64,000 nt of DNA from Halomicrococcus gelatinilyticus (GTDB lineage Archaea > Halobacteriota > Halobacteria > Halobacteriales > Haladaptataceae), in contig CP100465.1 of NCBI GenBank assembly GCA_024227995.1, forward strand, positions 2,046,001-2,110,000, in the 5' to 3' direction. The notes below the pieces were generated by a model that searched no databases, was not told the origin of the DNA, and worked only from the letters and a program-made list of their open reading frames with translations. Made by a program: the position numbers and the translations under genes. This document shows, piece by piece, positions 35,855-43,583 of this stretch. The first letter of the stretch is position 1; each line of letters opens with the position of its first letter.

Positions 35855-36165
35855 TCCGGGTTTCTCTTGGTCGAACTCAGGCGTTTGAGAGCTACTTCTC
35901 TCCCATCGATGGGTGCGTAGCTCATAACCCTGGGTCGATCCGATTACTTGAATCCAACGACTGGATCGGGAGTGGGGTTCGCATACGTCTCGCGTCCCGG
36001 TCTGTGGAGTCGTATGGACTGGTGGACGGAAGGAACCGCAATACGGATTCTCGACACGCTCCATCAAGAGCCAGTGACCGTGAGTCGTTGCCGAACAGCG
36101 GATGTTCGTCTTCCGTTCACGTGCCGAACCCCGACTATCGTGACCTGACTGACAGAGGAACGATT

Positions 36166-36543
36166 ATGACACTGGAGACAGTACTGACATACGTGCCGAT
36201 CGACATCGAGACCTTCAGTAACGCCAGCGACGAGGAGCTCACGGAGGTGACGAACGCCGAGAAGGTCGTCCGGTTCCTCCACCGGAACAACGACAAGGCG
36301 TTCACTCCCTCCGAGATCGCGGAGGGTGCAGGCGTCAAGAAGAGTTCGATAAGTACCGTCCTCCGTCGACTACGAGAGCGGAATCTCGTCGAACACAAGG
36401 GAGACTACTGGGCGATCGGTGACGAGAAAACGGTCCGAGAGGCGTTTCGATTCCACCGGAGCATGGAAGACCTAGACGACCGGTTCGGAGCAGAAGACAT
36501 CGACGAGTGGCGGGACCATGCCGCGGCGAACCGAGACGAATGA
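36166..36543 (+). CDS. Winged-helix protein, putative antitoxin of a PemK-type module
   Basis: A 125-residue protein with an HTH/MarR-like domain (residues about 35-85: V-V-R-F-L-H-R-N-N-D-K-A-F-T-P-S-E-I-A-E, V-K-K-S-S-I-S-T-V-L-R-R-L recognition helix, N-L-V-E-H-K-G-D-Y-W-A-I wing) and an acidic C-terminal helix ending D-E-W-R-D-H-A-A-A-N-R-D-E that could contact a toxin. Overlaps the next gene by ATGA. Lower GC than neighbours. Probable autorepressor and antitoxin, inferred from context. Confidence 0.8.
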   Translation: MTLETVLTYVPIDIETFSNASDEELTEVTNAEKVVRFLHRNNDKAFTPSEIAEGAGVKKSSISTVLRRLRERNLVEHKGDYWAIGDEKTVREAFRFHRSMEDLDDRFGAEDIDEWRDHAAANRDE

Positions 36544-36872
36544 GTTGGGGACGCGGGGACGTCGTGGTCGCAATCGACCCGTTCAAGGACAACGATACAG
36601 CTGGCCGCCCGTTTCTCGTTATCAGTGACAGCGAGACGCCGTTTCATGGCGATCAGTACATCGCGCTTTCGCTGACGACGCGGACATGGCACGACGAACG
36701 AATTCCACTCGAAGACGAACACTGGACAGATGGAGGTGCGCCAAAGTCCAGTTCTATCATGCCGTGGTCGGTGAACGCCATCAGAAGCGAGTGGATAGAC
36801 TACCGACAGGGAGCGCTCCGCGAGGATGTCGTTGAGCGGGCGGTCTCCCACGTCGTGGAGTACATCGACTAG
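36540..36872 (+). CDS. PemK/MazF-like putative toxin
   Basis: A 110-residue protein beginning M-S-W-G-R-G-D-V-V-V-A-I-D-P-F, then G-R-P-F-L-V-I-S-D and Y-I-A-L-S-L-T-T-R-T: the beta-barrel core of PemK/MazF endoribonucleases, with S-I-M-P-W-S-V-N later. The family cleaves RNA when freed from its antitoxin. Coupled by a 4-nt ATGA overlap to the HTH gene. Usual family length is about 110. Activity here is inference. Confidence 0.78.
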   Translation: MSWGRGDVVVAIDPFKDNDTAGRPFLVISDSETPFHGDQYIALSLTTRTWHDERIPLEDEHWTDGGAPKSSSIMPWSVNAIRSEWIDYRQGALREDVVERAVSHVVEYID

Positions 36873-36875
36873 TTG

Positions 36876-37679
36876 ATGACCAGCGCCCCCGACCTCGACC
36901 TCGGCTTCACGGTCGGCCTCGGCATGCCGTTCGACGAGGCCGTCGCGTGGGCGGCCGAGGAAGGCTTCCGGTTCGTGGAACTGCTGCTCGACGGGCCGTA
37001 CGCCCGCGAGCGCATCGCCGACGAGCGGGCGGCGATGCGGCGGACGCTCGACGACGCCGGGATGGGCGTCGTCGTCCACCTGCCGTTCGCCGCCGACCCC
37101 GGGTCACCGTTCGCGCCCGTGCGGGCGGGCGTGGTCGAGGAGTTCACCGCCGGGATGGACCTCGCGGCCGACCTCGGCGCGGAGACGGTGGTGTTCCATC
37201 CGTCGTCGGACGCCTGGGACCTCGGCTGGACGGCGGCGGAGTCCCGCGAGTTCGTCCACGACGCGCTGGACGACCTGGTGCCCGCTGCCGTCGAACGCGG
37301 CCTGGAGCCCTGCCTGGAGAACGTCGTCTCCAGCTACTACGACGTGACCGCCTTCCCGGAACTGCTGGAGCGCTACCCCGAGGCGTCGATGGCCTTCGAC
37401 ATCAGCCACGCGCTGCTCGCCGGGATGGACGAGGCCGGGATGGCGCGGTTCTGCCGCGAGCACGCCGACCGCATCGGGCACCTCCACCTGGTCGACACGC
37501 GCGGCGGCGACGACGAACACCTCCCGGTCGGGATGGGGACCGTCGACTTCGAGACGGTGTTCGAGGGGCTGGCGGACGCCGACTGGTCGGGGACGGCGAC
37601 GCTGGAGATCGGCACCGAGGACTACGACACCATCGCGCTCGGCAAGCGTCACGCCGAGGAACTGCTGGCGAGGGAGTGA
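36876..37679 (+). CDS. Sugar phosphate isomerase/epimerase (AP endonuclease 2 / xylose isomerase-like TIM barrel)
   Basis: A 267-residue TIM barrel. Barrel-end metal ligands are suggested by V-V-V-H-L-P-F, V-F-H-P-S-S-D, C-L-E-N-V, A-F-D-I-S-H, H-L-H-L-V-D-T-R and A-T-L-E-I-G-T-E. The pattern fits sugar isomerases or endonuclease IV-like enzymes; which one is not decidable. ATG at 36876 follows the toxin gene stop by 3 bp, but higher GC suggests it is ancestral and not part of the module. Confidence 0.85.
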   Translation: MTSAPDLDLGFTVGLGMPFDEAVAWAAEEGFRFVELLLDGPYARERIADERAAMRRTLDDAGMGVVVHLPFAADPGSPFAPVRAGVVEEFTAGMDLAADLGAETVVFHPSSDAWDLGWTAAESREFVHDALDDLVPAAVERGLEPCLENVVSSYYDVTAFPELLERYPEASMAFDISHALLAGMDEAGMARFCREHADRIGHLHLVDTRGGDDEHLPVGMGTVDFETVFEGLADADWSGTATLEIGTEDYDTIALGKRHAEELLARE

Positions 37680-37731
37680 GGTCGGCCGGGAGAGTCTCGG
37701 CCGTCCGGGTGCTACCGCCGACGGTGACAGG

Positions 37732-38799
37732 ATGGGGGAGTACGTCTTCGCGCAGTACAACGTCGAACGGCTGACGACGGAGAAGGTACAGCGACGCGGC
37801 ACCGACCAGCTCGAGGCGGCCGCCGAGATGGTCCAGCGCCTGCCGACGCCGGACGTCCTGCTGGTGAACGAGATGGACGACAACTTCGTCCAGGGGTGGG
37901 AACGGCGGCACAACGCGGCGGCGTTCCTGGCGGACTACCTCCGCGAGCCACAGGAACCGGACCTCGCGGGCGTCGACTTCGCGGCGTGGTACGCGCCGCG
38001 GTGCAACACAGGCATCCCGAGCGGGATGGACGTCGGCAAGGACGGCGTCGGCGTCGAACCGGGGACGGACGCGTACGCCCGCGACTGCTTCAGCTACGCT
38101 CCCTATCCCGGCCGGTACGGTATGACGCTGTACAGCGCGTACCCCATCGACACCGACGCCGTCCGCACCTTCCGGACCTTCCGCTGGGCGGACCTCCCGG
38201 GCCACCGCATCCCGACCGACCCCGAACGAGACCTCTATCTCACGTCCGCCGAGCGCGAACGGTTCCGCCTCCCCGCGAAGACGGTGGCAGACGTCCCCAT
38301 CGAACTGCCCGACGGGACGGTCCACGCCGTCGTCGCACATCCGTCGCCGCCGCTCGCCGACGGCATGGCGACGCTCAACGCGCCGCGCTGCCACGACGAG
38401 ATCCGCTTCCTTGGTGACTACGTCGCCGGCGCGGACTACCCGATCGACGACGAGGGCGTCGCGGGCGGTCTCTCGCCCGACGAGCGGTTCGTCCTCCTCG
38501 GCGACCTGAACGCCGACCCCCGCGACCGGCCGACCGACGACGCCGTCGCGCGCCACCTGCTCGACTGCTCGCGGGTGGTTCCGACGACCCCGTCCGGTCG
38601 CGGCGGTCGCGAGTGCGGCGCTCCGCACGCGACCGGCGACCTCTCCCGCGGTCCCACCCGGGCCGACTACGTCCTCCCGTCGACGGACTTCGAGGTCGCG
38701 GCGTCCGGCGTCGCCTGGCCGGCCGCGACCGACCCGGACCGTCCCGTGGCCGAGCGGGCGTCCGACCACTTTCCGGTCTGGGTCGCCGTGCGTGGGTGA
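37732..38799 (+). CDS. Endonuclease/exonuclease/phosphatase family protein
   Basis: A 355-residue EEP-fold protein: F-A-Q-Y-N-V-E-R-L (first Asn), L-L-V-N-E-M-D-D (metal Glu), G-M-T-L-Y-S-A-Y-P-I, A-V-V-A-H-P-S-P-P (catalytic His region), L-L-G-D-L-N-A-D-P and A-S-D-H-F-P-V (Asp-His pair at the end). All catalytic positions look intact. Whether it acts on DNA, phosphoinositide-like lipids or other phosphodiesters cannot be said. No signal peptide. Confidence 0.88.
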   Translation: MGEYVFAQYNVERLTTEKVQRRGTDQLEAAAEMVQRLPTPDVLLVNEMDDNFVQGWERRHNAAAFLADYLREPQEPDLAGVDFAAWYAPRCNTGIPSGMDVGKDGVGVEPGTDAYARDCFSYAPYPGRYGMTLYSAYPIDTDAVRTFRTFRWADLPGHRIPTDPERDLYLTSAERERFRLPAKTVADVPIELPDGTVHAVVAHPSPPLADGMATLNAPRCHDEIRFLGDYVAGADYPIDDEGVAGGLSPDERFVLLGDLNADPRDRPTDDAVARHLLDCSRVVPTTPSGRGGRECGAPHATGDLSRGPTRADYVLPSTDFEVAASGVAWPAATDPDRPVAERASDHFPVWVAVRG

Positions 38800-38876
38800 C
38801 TACGTCCTGCCGACGAGCGCCGCTACTCGTCGGACGGGGACACCCGAAGAACGGAAGCAGGACGTCGATTGCGGTC

Positions 38877-39344
38877 TCACCCGGACGTCGTGGTAGTCGT
38901 GGTTCGCGAGGTAGCAGAGGTTGTGGTACCGGTAGTCGTCGCCGTGGTGGTCGTGGTGGTCGAATCGGCGGTCGACGTGATGGTCGTGGCGTCGGTAGTC
39001 GTCGCTGTCGTAGCGGTGGCGGTCGTCGTTGCAGTGGTGCCGGCGGTCGTCGTCCCGTCGGCAGTGTCGACTCCGGCGATGGTCGTCGTCTGGGTGGTCG
39101 CAGTTCCGTGGACGGCCGTCGTCCCTTCGCCAGCCGTCCCGTTGGGGGTCGTTCCGTTCTCCGTCGAACTGATATCGGCGGGCGTCGCCTCGGCGTCGGA
39201 CGGCGTCGAGTCGGCGGCGATGATCGGTCCGGAGTCGACGGTTTCGGTGTCGGACAGCAGCCCCCAGGAGAATCCGACGTTGCCCGCCCCCAACGACAGC
39301 ACGGCGACCAGCGCGAGCGCGAGGAGGCCCGTGCGTGGGGTCAT
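38877..39344 (-). CDS. Thr-rich secreted protein with SipW-type signal peptide
   Basis: A 155-residue protein: N-terminal L-L-A-L-A-L-V-A-V-L-S-L-G-A-G-N-V-G-F-S signal followed by W-G-L-L-S-D-T-E-T-V, the motif seen after SipW-dependent signal peptides. Residues about 55-155 are almost only Thr, Ala, Gly and Ser, likely a glycosylated surface stalk. ATG overlaps the stop of the signal peptidase gene (ATGA), so peptidase and substrate are co-translated. Confidence 0.78.
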   Translation of the reverse strand: MTPRTGLLALALVAVLSLGAGNVGFSWGLLSDTETVDSGPIIAADSTPSDAEATPADISSTENGTTPNGTAGEGTTAVHGTATTQTTTIAGVDTADGTTTAGTTATTTATATTATTTDATTITSTADSTTTTTTATTTGTTTSATSRTTTTTTSG

Positions 39345-39928
39345 CCCTCCCCCTCCCCGGAGGTGGCTCCGGCGTCGGAGTCGCCGAACGCCGCGCGCGC
39401 GAGTTCGTACGCCTCGGTGACCACGAGCAGGACCGACGGGACGACGACGAGCGTGATGACGCCAAGACGGGACTGCGCGAACAGCACCAGATGCCCCACG
39501 TACGGCAGATGGAACCAGACCCGTCCCACGACGTCGTCGGCCGGTATCGGACGGGGGTCCGGGTCCTCGTTCGCGTCGCCTTTGGTCTGGAAGGCCGGCT
39601 GACCGCCGCTGTGGTCCACCGCCACGACGCGGTGGGTGGTGAGGACGGAGTTGGAGTCGGTCCCCGACCGGAACGTGATGACGTCGCCCTCCTCGATCGA
39701 CGCCGGGGCTGCGTCGCGTACGAACACGACGTCGCCCGCCTCGATCGTCGGACTCATGCTCCCGGACATGACCACGTAGCTGTGGTTCGCGCCGACCACC
39801 TGCGGGGCGGCGACGGCGACGCTCACCACGACGCCGGCACAGAGCAGCGCCAGTCCGCCGAGGTGGACCAACCGCTTCGCTGGAACGGTCGCGACGAACT
39901 GTCGCAGGGTCGACGGCGAACCGCTCAT
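39341..39928 (-). CDS. Signal peptidase I, archaeal/SipW type
   Basis: A 195-residue peptidase with N-terminal helix (L-G-G-L-A-L-L-C-A-G-V-V-V-S-V-A), catalytic Ser in V-M-S-G-S-M-S-P-T, I-E-E-G-D-V-I-T-F, His in L-T-T-H-R-V-V-A, Asp motif in Q-T-K-G-D-A-N-E-D-P-D, and a C-terminal helix (L-G-V-I-T-L-V-V-V-P-S-V-L-L). The archaeal His replaces the bacterial Lys. Middle gene of an ATGA-linked operon (DUF7344 regulator, peptidase, Thr-rich protein). Confidence 0.9.
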   Translation of the reverse strand: MSGSPSTLRQFVATVPAKRLVHLGGLALLCAGVVVSVAVAAPQVVGANHSYVVMSGSMSPTIEAGDVVFVRDAAPASIEEGDVITFRSGTDSNSVLTTHRVVAVDHSGGQPAFQTKGDANEDPDPRPIPADDVVGRVWFHLPYVGHLVLFAQSRLGVITLVVVPSVLLVVTEAYELARAAFGDSDAGATSGEGEG

Positions 39929-40506
39929 ACCGGCGGGCTGCCCTCCGCGCCGAGCCGGTTGCGTCGGTCGTGCCGCCGATGCGCGACCGCCGATCCGACG
40001 AACAGCGCCGTCACGACGGCGCTCCACGCGATGCCGGGGAGGACGTCGAACGGGAACAGTCCGATCCAGGCGACCGTCACGACGACCCCCGACAGCACGC
40101 CGAGTCCGAGGTAGTAGCTACTCCAGGGAATCTCGTCGTGCGGGACGATGTCGAGGTACACCTCCAGCTTCGTCGCCTCGTCCGTGAGCCGCGTCTCGCC
40201 GGCGTCGGGGTCGAATTCGACGAGCCCCTCGTCGTCCATCTTCGGCAGGTGCGACTGTCGTAGCGCCGTGTACACCCGCATCCGCTGTTTGTACGTGACC
40301 TCGTCGTAGTGGACGTCGTTCTCCCAGGCTGCGAGTCGCTTCGAGAGCTCGTGGAGGGAGACGTCCTCCTCCCGCTGCAGCAGGTAGTGGATGACGTGCC
40401 GCCGCCGTCGGGAGCTCAGCATCTTGAAGGCGACGTCCTGCGTGATGTCGTCCGACCCGTCGTCTATCGACGGCCCATCGGCCGACGGAGAGACCGTCGT
40501 GCTCAT
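39925..40506 (-). CDS. DUF7344-like winged-helix protein with two membrane helices
   Basis: A 193-residue protein. Residues about 20-110 form a winged helix (F-K-M-L-S-S-R-R-R-R-H-V-I-H-Y-L-L-Q, R-V-Y-T-A-L-R-Q-S-H-L-P-K-M-D-D-E-G-L-V-E), the DUF7344 pattern; two hydrophobic helices follow (about 128-148 and 155-175) with a basic tail. Probably a membrane-bound transcriptional regulator of this cluster. Overlaps the signal peptidase gene by ATGA. Confidence 0.82.
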   Translation of the reverse strand: MSTTVSPSADGPSIDDGSDDITQDVAFKMLSSRRRRHVIHYLLQREEDVSLHELSKRLAAWENDVHYDEVTYKQRMRVYTALRQSHLPKMDDEGLVEFDPDAGETRLTDEATKLEVYLDIVPHDEIPWSSYYLGLGVLSGVVVTVAWIGLFPFDVLPGIAWSAVVTALFVGSAVAHRRHDRRNRLGAEGSPPV

Positions 40507-40873
40507 GGTCGGACGAGGTAGTATCCGGTTGTGTGGCTGATTCTCATGGGGCTCACCCGGTCGACCCTGCGTCTCTCGACGGGATAGTTATACGGATTAT
40601 AACATTTTTGGTGAAGGTATGCTGACAGTATCTCCCGGGTATTGCCCCCGATATCACGTCCGAAAACGGCGATATACTGGACGTAGCGTCGGCTAGACTG
40701 TTCGTCATCCCTCCCGGCACCGAATACAGCCTCCGTATCGGTATCTGATACATCGTCTATGGAACCACGACCGTGTGTATATATACTGGGGTGTCCGTGG
40801 TAGCTCGATTCGCATCCTCGGCCCGTCCGGCCCTGCACCGGGCCGTGGCGAGGATCGGGGAGCGGTAACAACA
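40507..40873. promoter_or_regulatory. Divergent intergenic region of the signal peptidase clusters
   Basis: 367 bp, AT-rich for this genome. It contains the palindrome GTTATA-CGGAT-TATAAC (40587-40603) and TATATATA (40778-40785). The first could serve as TATA or operator for the minus-strand operon; the second is the likely TATA box for the plus-strand operon, giving a 5' UTR of roughly 60-70 nt. No gene here. Confidence 0.5.
40778..40785 (+). promoter_or_regulatory. Probable TATA box of the SipW-type substrate operon
   Basis: TATATATA about 90 nt before the ATG at 40874. A leadered transcript is implied. Confidence 0.45.
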
Positions 40874-41860
40874 ATGTCGGACGACAAATTCGATCTGACG
40901 CGACGCAAAGCACTGCTCGGACTCGGCGGTATCGGCGCTGGCGCTGCGCTTGGTGGTGCAGGAACTGCTGCGCTGTTCAGCGACAGCGAATCCACCAGCG
41001 GCACGTTCACCGCCGGTAAACTCGACCTCCAGATTGGTTGGGAAATCAGCCACTATGGGAACAACGTCCAGCCGACCACCCGTTCTGTGGGTGACACCGA
41101 CGGGTCGGAGATGGGAATCCAACTCAACGACATAAAGCCCGGCGACAAGGGCTGGATTCGATTCGAAATCAAGAACATCGCAAACCCGGCGTGGGTTTGG
41201 TTCCGCGGCCGCCTCAAGAACTCGCGGGAGAACGGTCAAAACGACGCTGAACTGGCAGCGGAGGGTGAAGACACCGACGGCTACGGTGAACTGGACGAGA
41301 CGCTGGAGTTCAGGTCGTTCTACGACCAGAACGGCAATCACACCGTCAATGACGGCGACGGTCCTCACGAGGGCGACCTCTGGAACGACCGTTACATCCA
41401 GAAGCCGCTCACGCTCGATGAGGTCAAGACGACGGAACCGCAGAAGGGATCAATCCCTGTTCTGCTCGATGGCGTTCGCAACGCTGAGTCCCCTGACGTG
41501 GTCGGTGGCGCCTATCCCGAAGGCGAGCCCATCGACCCGTTCGGGAATGGCACGTCCCAGTACGTGCTCGTTCGATGGCGTCTTCCGAAGTCCGTCGGCA
41601 ACGAGGTTCAGGGTGACTCTATCACGGTCTGCTTCGACTTCTACTCGGAGCAGTCCCGCCACAATCCCAACGGGCGGTTCCGTGGAACCGATGACGGCGA
41701 AAGCGCGACGCCGGACTCCAAGTACCCAGCCAACCCGTGGGAGGGCGAATACGCAGACGAGGCGTTCATGTCGCTCGCTGAGCAGGACGTGATTCTGGGT
41801 CCGCACCCTGACAACGGGCAGGAAGACAGCAGCGCCAGCAGCACCACCAGTAACACGTAA
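40874..41860 (+). CDS. SipW-dependent-type signal peptide protein (TasA/camelysin-like)
   Basis: A 328-residue secreted protein. N-terminus D-L-T-R-R-K-A-L-L-G-L-G-G-I-G-A-G-A-A-L then A-L-F-S-D-S-E: the SipW-type signal with downstream F-S-D-x-E motif; the twin Arg also fits Tat. The body has a TasA-like beta domain (L-D-L-Q-I-G-W, I-K-P-G-D-K-G-W-I-R-F-E-I-K-N) and an acidic, Ser/Thr-rich C-terminus. TasA relatives form extracellular fibres. Starts an operon with a dedicated signal peptidase; GC is lower than the genome. Confidence 0.83.
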   Translation: MSDDKFDLTRRKALLGLGGIGAGAALGGAGTAALFSDSESTSGTFTAGKLDLQIGWEISHYGNNVQPTTRSVGDTDGSEMGIQLNDIKPGDKGWIRFEIKNIANPAWVWFRGRLKNSRENGQNDAELAAEGEDTDGYGELDETLEFRSFYDQNGNHTVNDGDGPHEGDLWNDRYIQKPLTLDEVKTTEPQKGSIPVLLDGVRNAESPDVVGGAYPEGEPIDPFGNGTSQYVLVRWRLPKSVGNEVQGDSITVCFDFYSEQSRHNPNGRFRGTDDGESATPDSKYPANPWEGEYADEAFMSLAEQDVILGPHPDNGQEDSSASSTTSNT

Positions 41861-41862
41861 CC

Positions 41863-42381
41863 GTGAACAGGTGGCTACACCGATTCGGTGTAGCTGTACT
41901 CCTACTCATCGCCATCCCATTCTTGTTCCACGCGTTCCCAGCAGCAGGAGGGATGGACGAGAGCTACGTCGTCCTCTCAGGAAGCATGGAACCCGCACTC
42001 AGTTCCGGAGACGTCATATACGTCAACGATGTTCCTGCCGAGAGCATCAACGAAGGAGACGTCATCACGTTCAGTGAAGGCGGCGCGGGGAAGACGACCA
42101 CCCACCGTGTAGTTGAGAAAACAACACAGGGCGGGCAGGTCGCGTTCATCACGAAAGGAGATAACAACGAAAACCGTGACGCTGAGACACGACAGCCCGA
42201 CGAAATTATTGGGGTCGTCGCGTTCAGTGTCCCACTCATAGGGGATCTCCTGCAGTTCGCCGGAGCGAGGTTCGGCATCCTCGCGTTCATCGTGGTCCCA
42301 TCCATCCTGTACATCGCGCTGACTGCGAAGGACTTGTGGGATGAAGCTACACCCAGCCAAGACGACTCTACGAACCGATGA
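41863..42381 (+). CDS. Signal peptidase I, archaeal/SipW type
   Basis: A 172-residue peptidase starting with GTG two bases after the substrate gene. Catalytic Ser in V-L-S-G-S-M-E-P-A, I-N-E-G-D-V-I-T-F, His in T-T-T-H-R-V-V-E, Asp motif in I-T-K-G-D-N-N-E-N, and helices at both ends (V-A-V-L-L-L-I-A-I-P-F-L-F; I-L-A-F-I-V-V-P-S-I-L). Closely parallels the divergent copy at 39341-39928. Presumably matures the TasA-like protein. Confidence 0.9.
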   Translation: MNRWLHRFGVAVLLLIAIPFLFHAFPAAGGMDESYVVLSGSMEPALSSGDVIYVNDVPAESINEGDVITFSEGGAGKTTTHRVVEKTTQGGQVAFITKGDNNENRDAETRQPDEIIGVVAFSVPLIGDLLQFAGARFGILAFIVVPSILYIALTAKDLWDEATPSQDDSTNR

Positions 42382-42640
42382 AGCTCACCAAACGAAAACT
42401 GCTCTCCACACTCCGTCTCGTTAGGGCCGCTGCTGCAGGCGGAGTAGGTACACTCGCCTACTTCTCCGATGACACTGAGATTCGAGCCGGGTTAATCGCC
42501 GCCAGCATCGACTTATCAGCAAATCTGTCCTACCCCGATTTCGGGTAAGTAAAGGCGGGCGACCGTTCAACGCACACACCACAATCACCATCGCTGGCAC
42601 TATCCCAGCCAAGGAGGTGTATGTAGTGGATTATGCCGGG
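42378..42640 (+). pseudogene. Broken third SipW-type substrate gene
   Basis: An ATG overlapping the peptidase stop (ATGA) starts M-K-L-T-K-R-K-L-L-S-T-L-R-L-V-R-A-A-A-A, then L-A-Y-F-S-D-D-T-E: a SipW-type start. TAA at 42546-42548 ends it after 56 codons. Just beyond, the same frame gives V-K-A-G-D, and a shifted frame gives T-T-I-T-I-A-G-T-I-P-A-K-E-V-Y, matching the next strands of such proteins. So a stop plus a frameshift have killed the gene; a short exported peptide remains possible. Confidence 0.65.
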
Positions 42641-42784
42641 GTCAAGAGAAAAGTGGCCGTAACGCATACTGGATGTCTGGGCGGGAGCTACCGCGACGAA
42701 GACCTGACGCGGCGGCTGTTCGTATCTTCTCCTGACAACTGCACATCAACGAACTCAGACCACTCAACGCCGTCGGATTTGCCG

Positions 42785-43531
42785 TTACCCGAAACAGCTT
42801 CCGAACGCCCCGTCGTCGCGAATCGAGAGCAGTTCCGTGGTCGCCGCCTCGTCGAACCGCATCGGCCGCCGCCACCACGGTCCCTTCCCGGAGTCGCTGG
42901 AGAGGTCGGTCACCACGCGGTTGGCGTCCACCCCGCGCTCGCGACTGCTCAGCGGGACTGCCGTCTCGTACAGTTCCGACCCCTCGTCGTCGCCCAGCAG
43001 CAGCACCGCCGCGTCGAACGTCTCCCGTTTGACGTGGGCGTTGTTCGCGAAGGCCGCCCGCTCGTCGGTCGGTAGCGCCTCGAAGGCGTCGCCGTCCAGC
43101 GGGTCCCGTGCCAGTCGGAACTGGCCGACGACGTACGCGCCCCAGTCGGGCGCGATCCAGTCTCGTCGGGCGTCGGCGGTGCTGGTAGTGTCGTCGACGT
43201 CCGACGTCGTCAGCGTCGCGTAGAAGAACACGTAGTCGCCCGCCGTCAACTCCAGTAGCGGCCGGGCCTTCACGCCGAAGGGGTCGCCGTAGGTGTAGCG
43301 CTCGCACCCGGGGTACTCGGCGAACTCGGGGTCGAGGTGGACCGGCCGCTCGCCCGCGCCCGGTGGCAGGTCGACGTCGAGGTCCAGGTCGGCGTACGTC
43401 GGCACCGGTGTCGCGGTCGGTTCGGACTCCGGGATGGGCACGTACTCGAAGCGGCCGTCCGGGTAGATGGGACCGCGGACGCCGGGCTCGTTCGTGTTGG
43501 CGGCCACGTTCAGCGCGACGGCGCGAGCCAT
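42785..43531 (-). CDS. Nmad3-like putative nucleotide modification protein
   Basis: A 248-residue protein opening M-A-R-A-V-A-L-N-V-A-A-N-T-N-E-P-G-V-R-G, with G-P-I-Y-P-D-G-R-F-E-Y-V-P-I-P-E, closely like the P-I-x-P-D-G-x-x-x-x-x-P-I-P-E start of Nucleotide-modification-associated domain 3. Further on are G-D-P-F-G-V-K-A-R-P-L-L-E-L and G-D-Y-V-F-F-Y-A-T-L. Nmad3 is linked by context to modified DNA or nucleotides; no such system is visible here. Assignment is moderate. Confidence 0.65.
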   Translation of the reverse strand: MARAVALNVAANTNEPGVRGPIYPDGRFEYVPIPESEPTATPVPTYADLDLDVDLPPGAGERPVHLDPEFAEYPGCERYTYGDPFGVKARPLLELTAGDYVFFYATLTTSDVDDTTSTADARRDWIAPDWGAYVVGQFRLARDPLDGDAFEALPTDERAAFANNAHVKRETFDAAVLLLGDDEGSELYETAVPLSSRERGVDANRVVTDLSSDSGKGPWWRRPMRFDEAATTELLSIRDDGAFGSCFG

Positions 43532-43583
43532 ACCCGTCGGTCGGCGTCCCCGAGCAAAAAGCGCCCCGTTCCCCCGGTCCCCG

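Larger units (their letters stand above)
35343..36165. other. Integration-scarred gene-free interval after tRNA-Gly
   Basis: 823 bp without a supported gene. The first 510 bp are the att-like array. From 35855 to 36165 the sequence is less GC-rich; a frame from 36014 (M-D-W-W-T-E-G-T-A-I-R-I-L-D-T-L) reads briefly like a DNA-binding protein and then degrades, possibly a relic. Confidence 0.6.

Noticed and set aside
35311..35855. Small minus-strand proteins starting M-R-R-P-G
   Set aside because: They are translations of the antisense of tRNA 3' ends, a well-known annotation artefact.
36876..37679. TIM-barrel gene as third member of the toxin module
   Set aside because: It follows closely but has the high GC of the core genome and belongs to a housekeeping enzyme family; closeness likely reflects insertion upstream of it.
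40775..40873. Upstream extension of the TasA-like gene to an ATG at 40775
   Set aside because: That ATG lies across the TATATATA promoter box and the added residues destroy the signal-peptide N-terminus.
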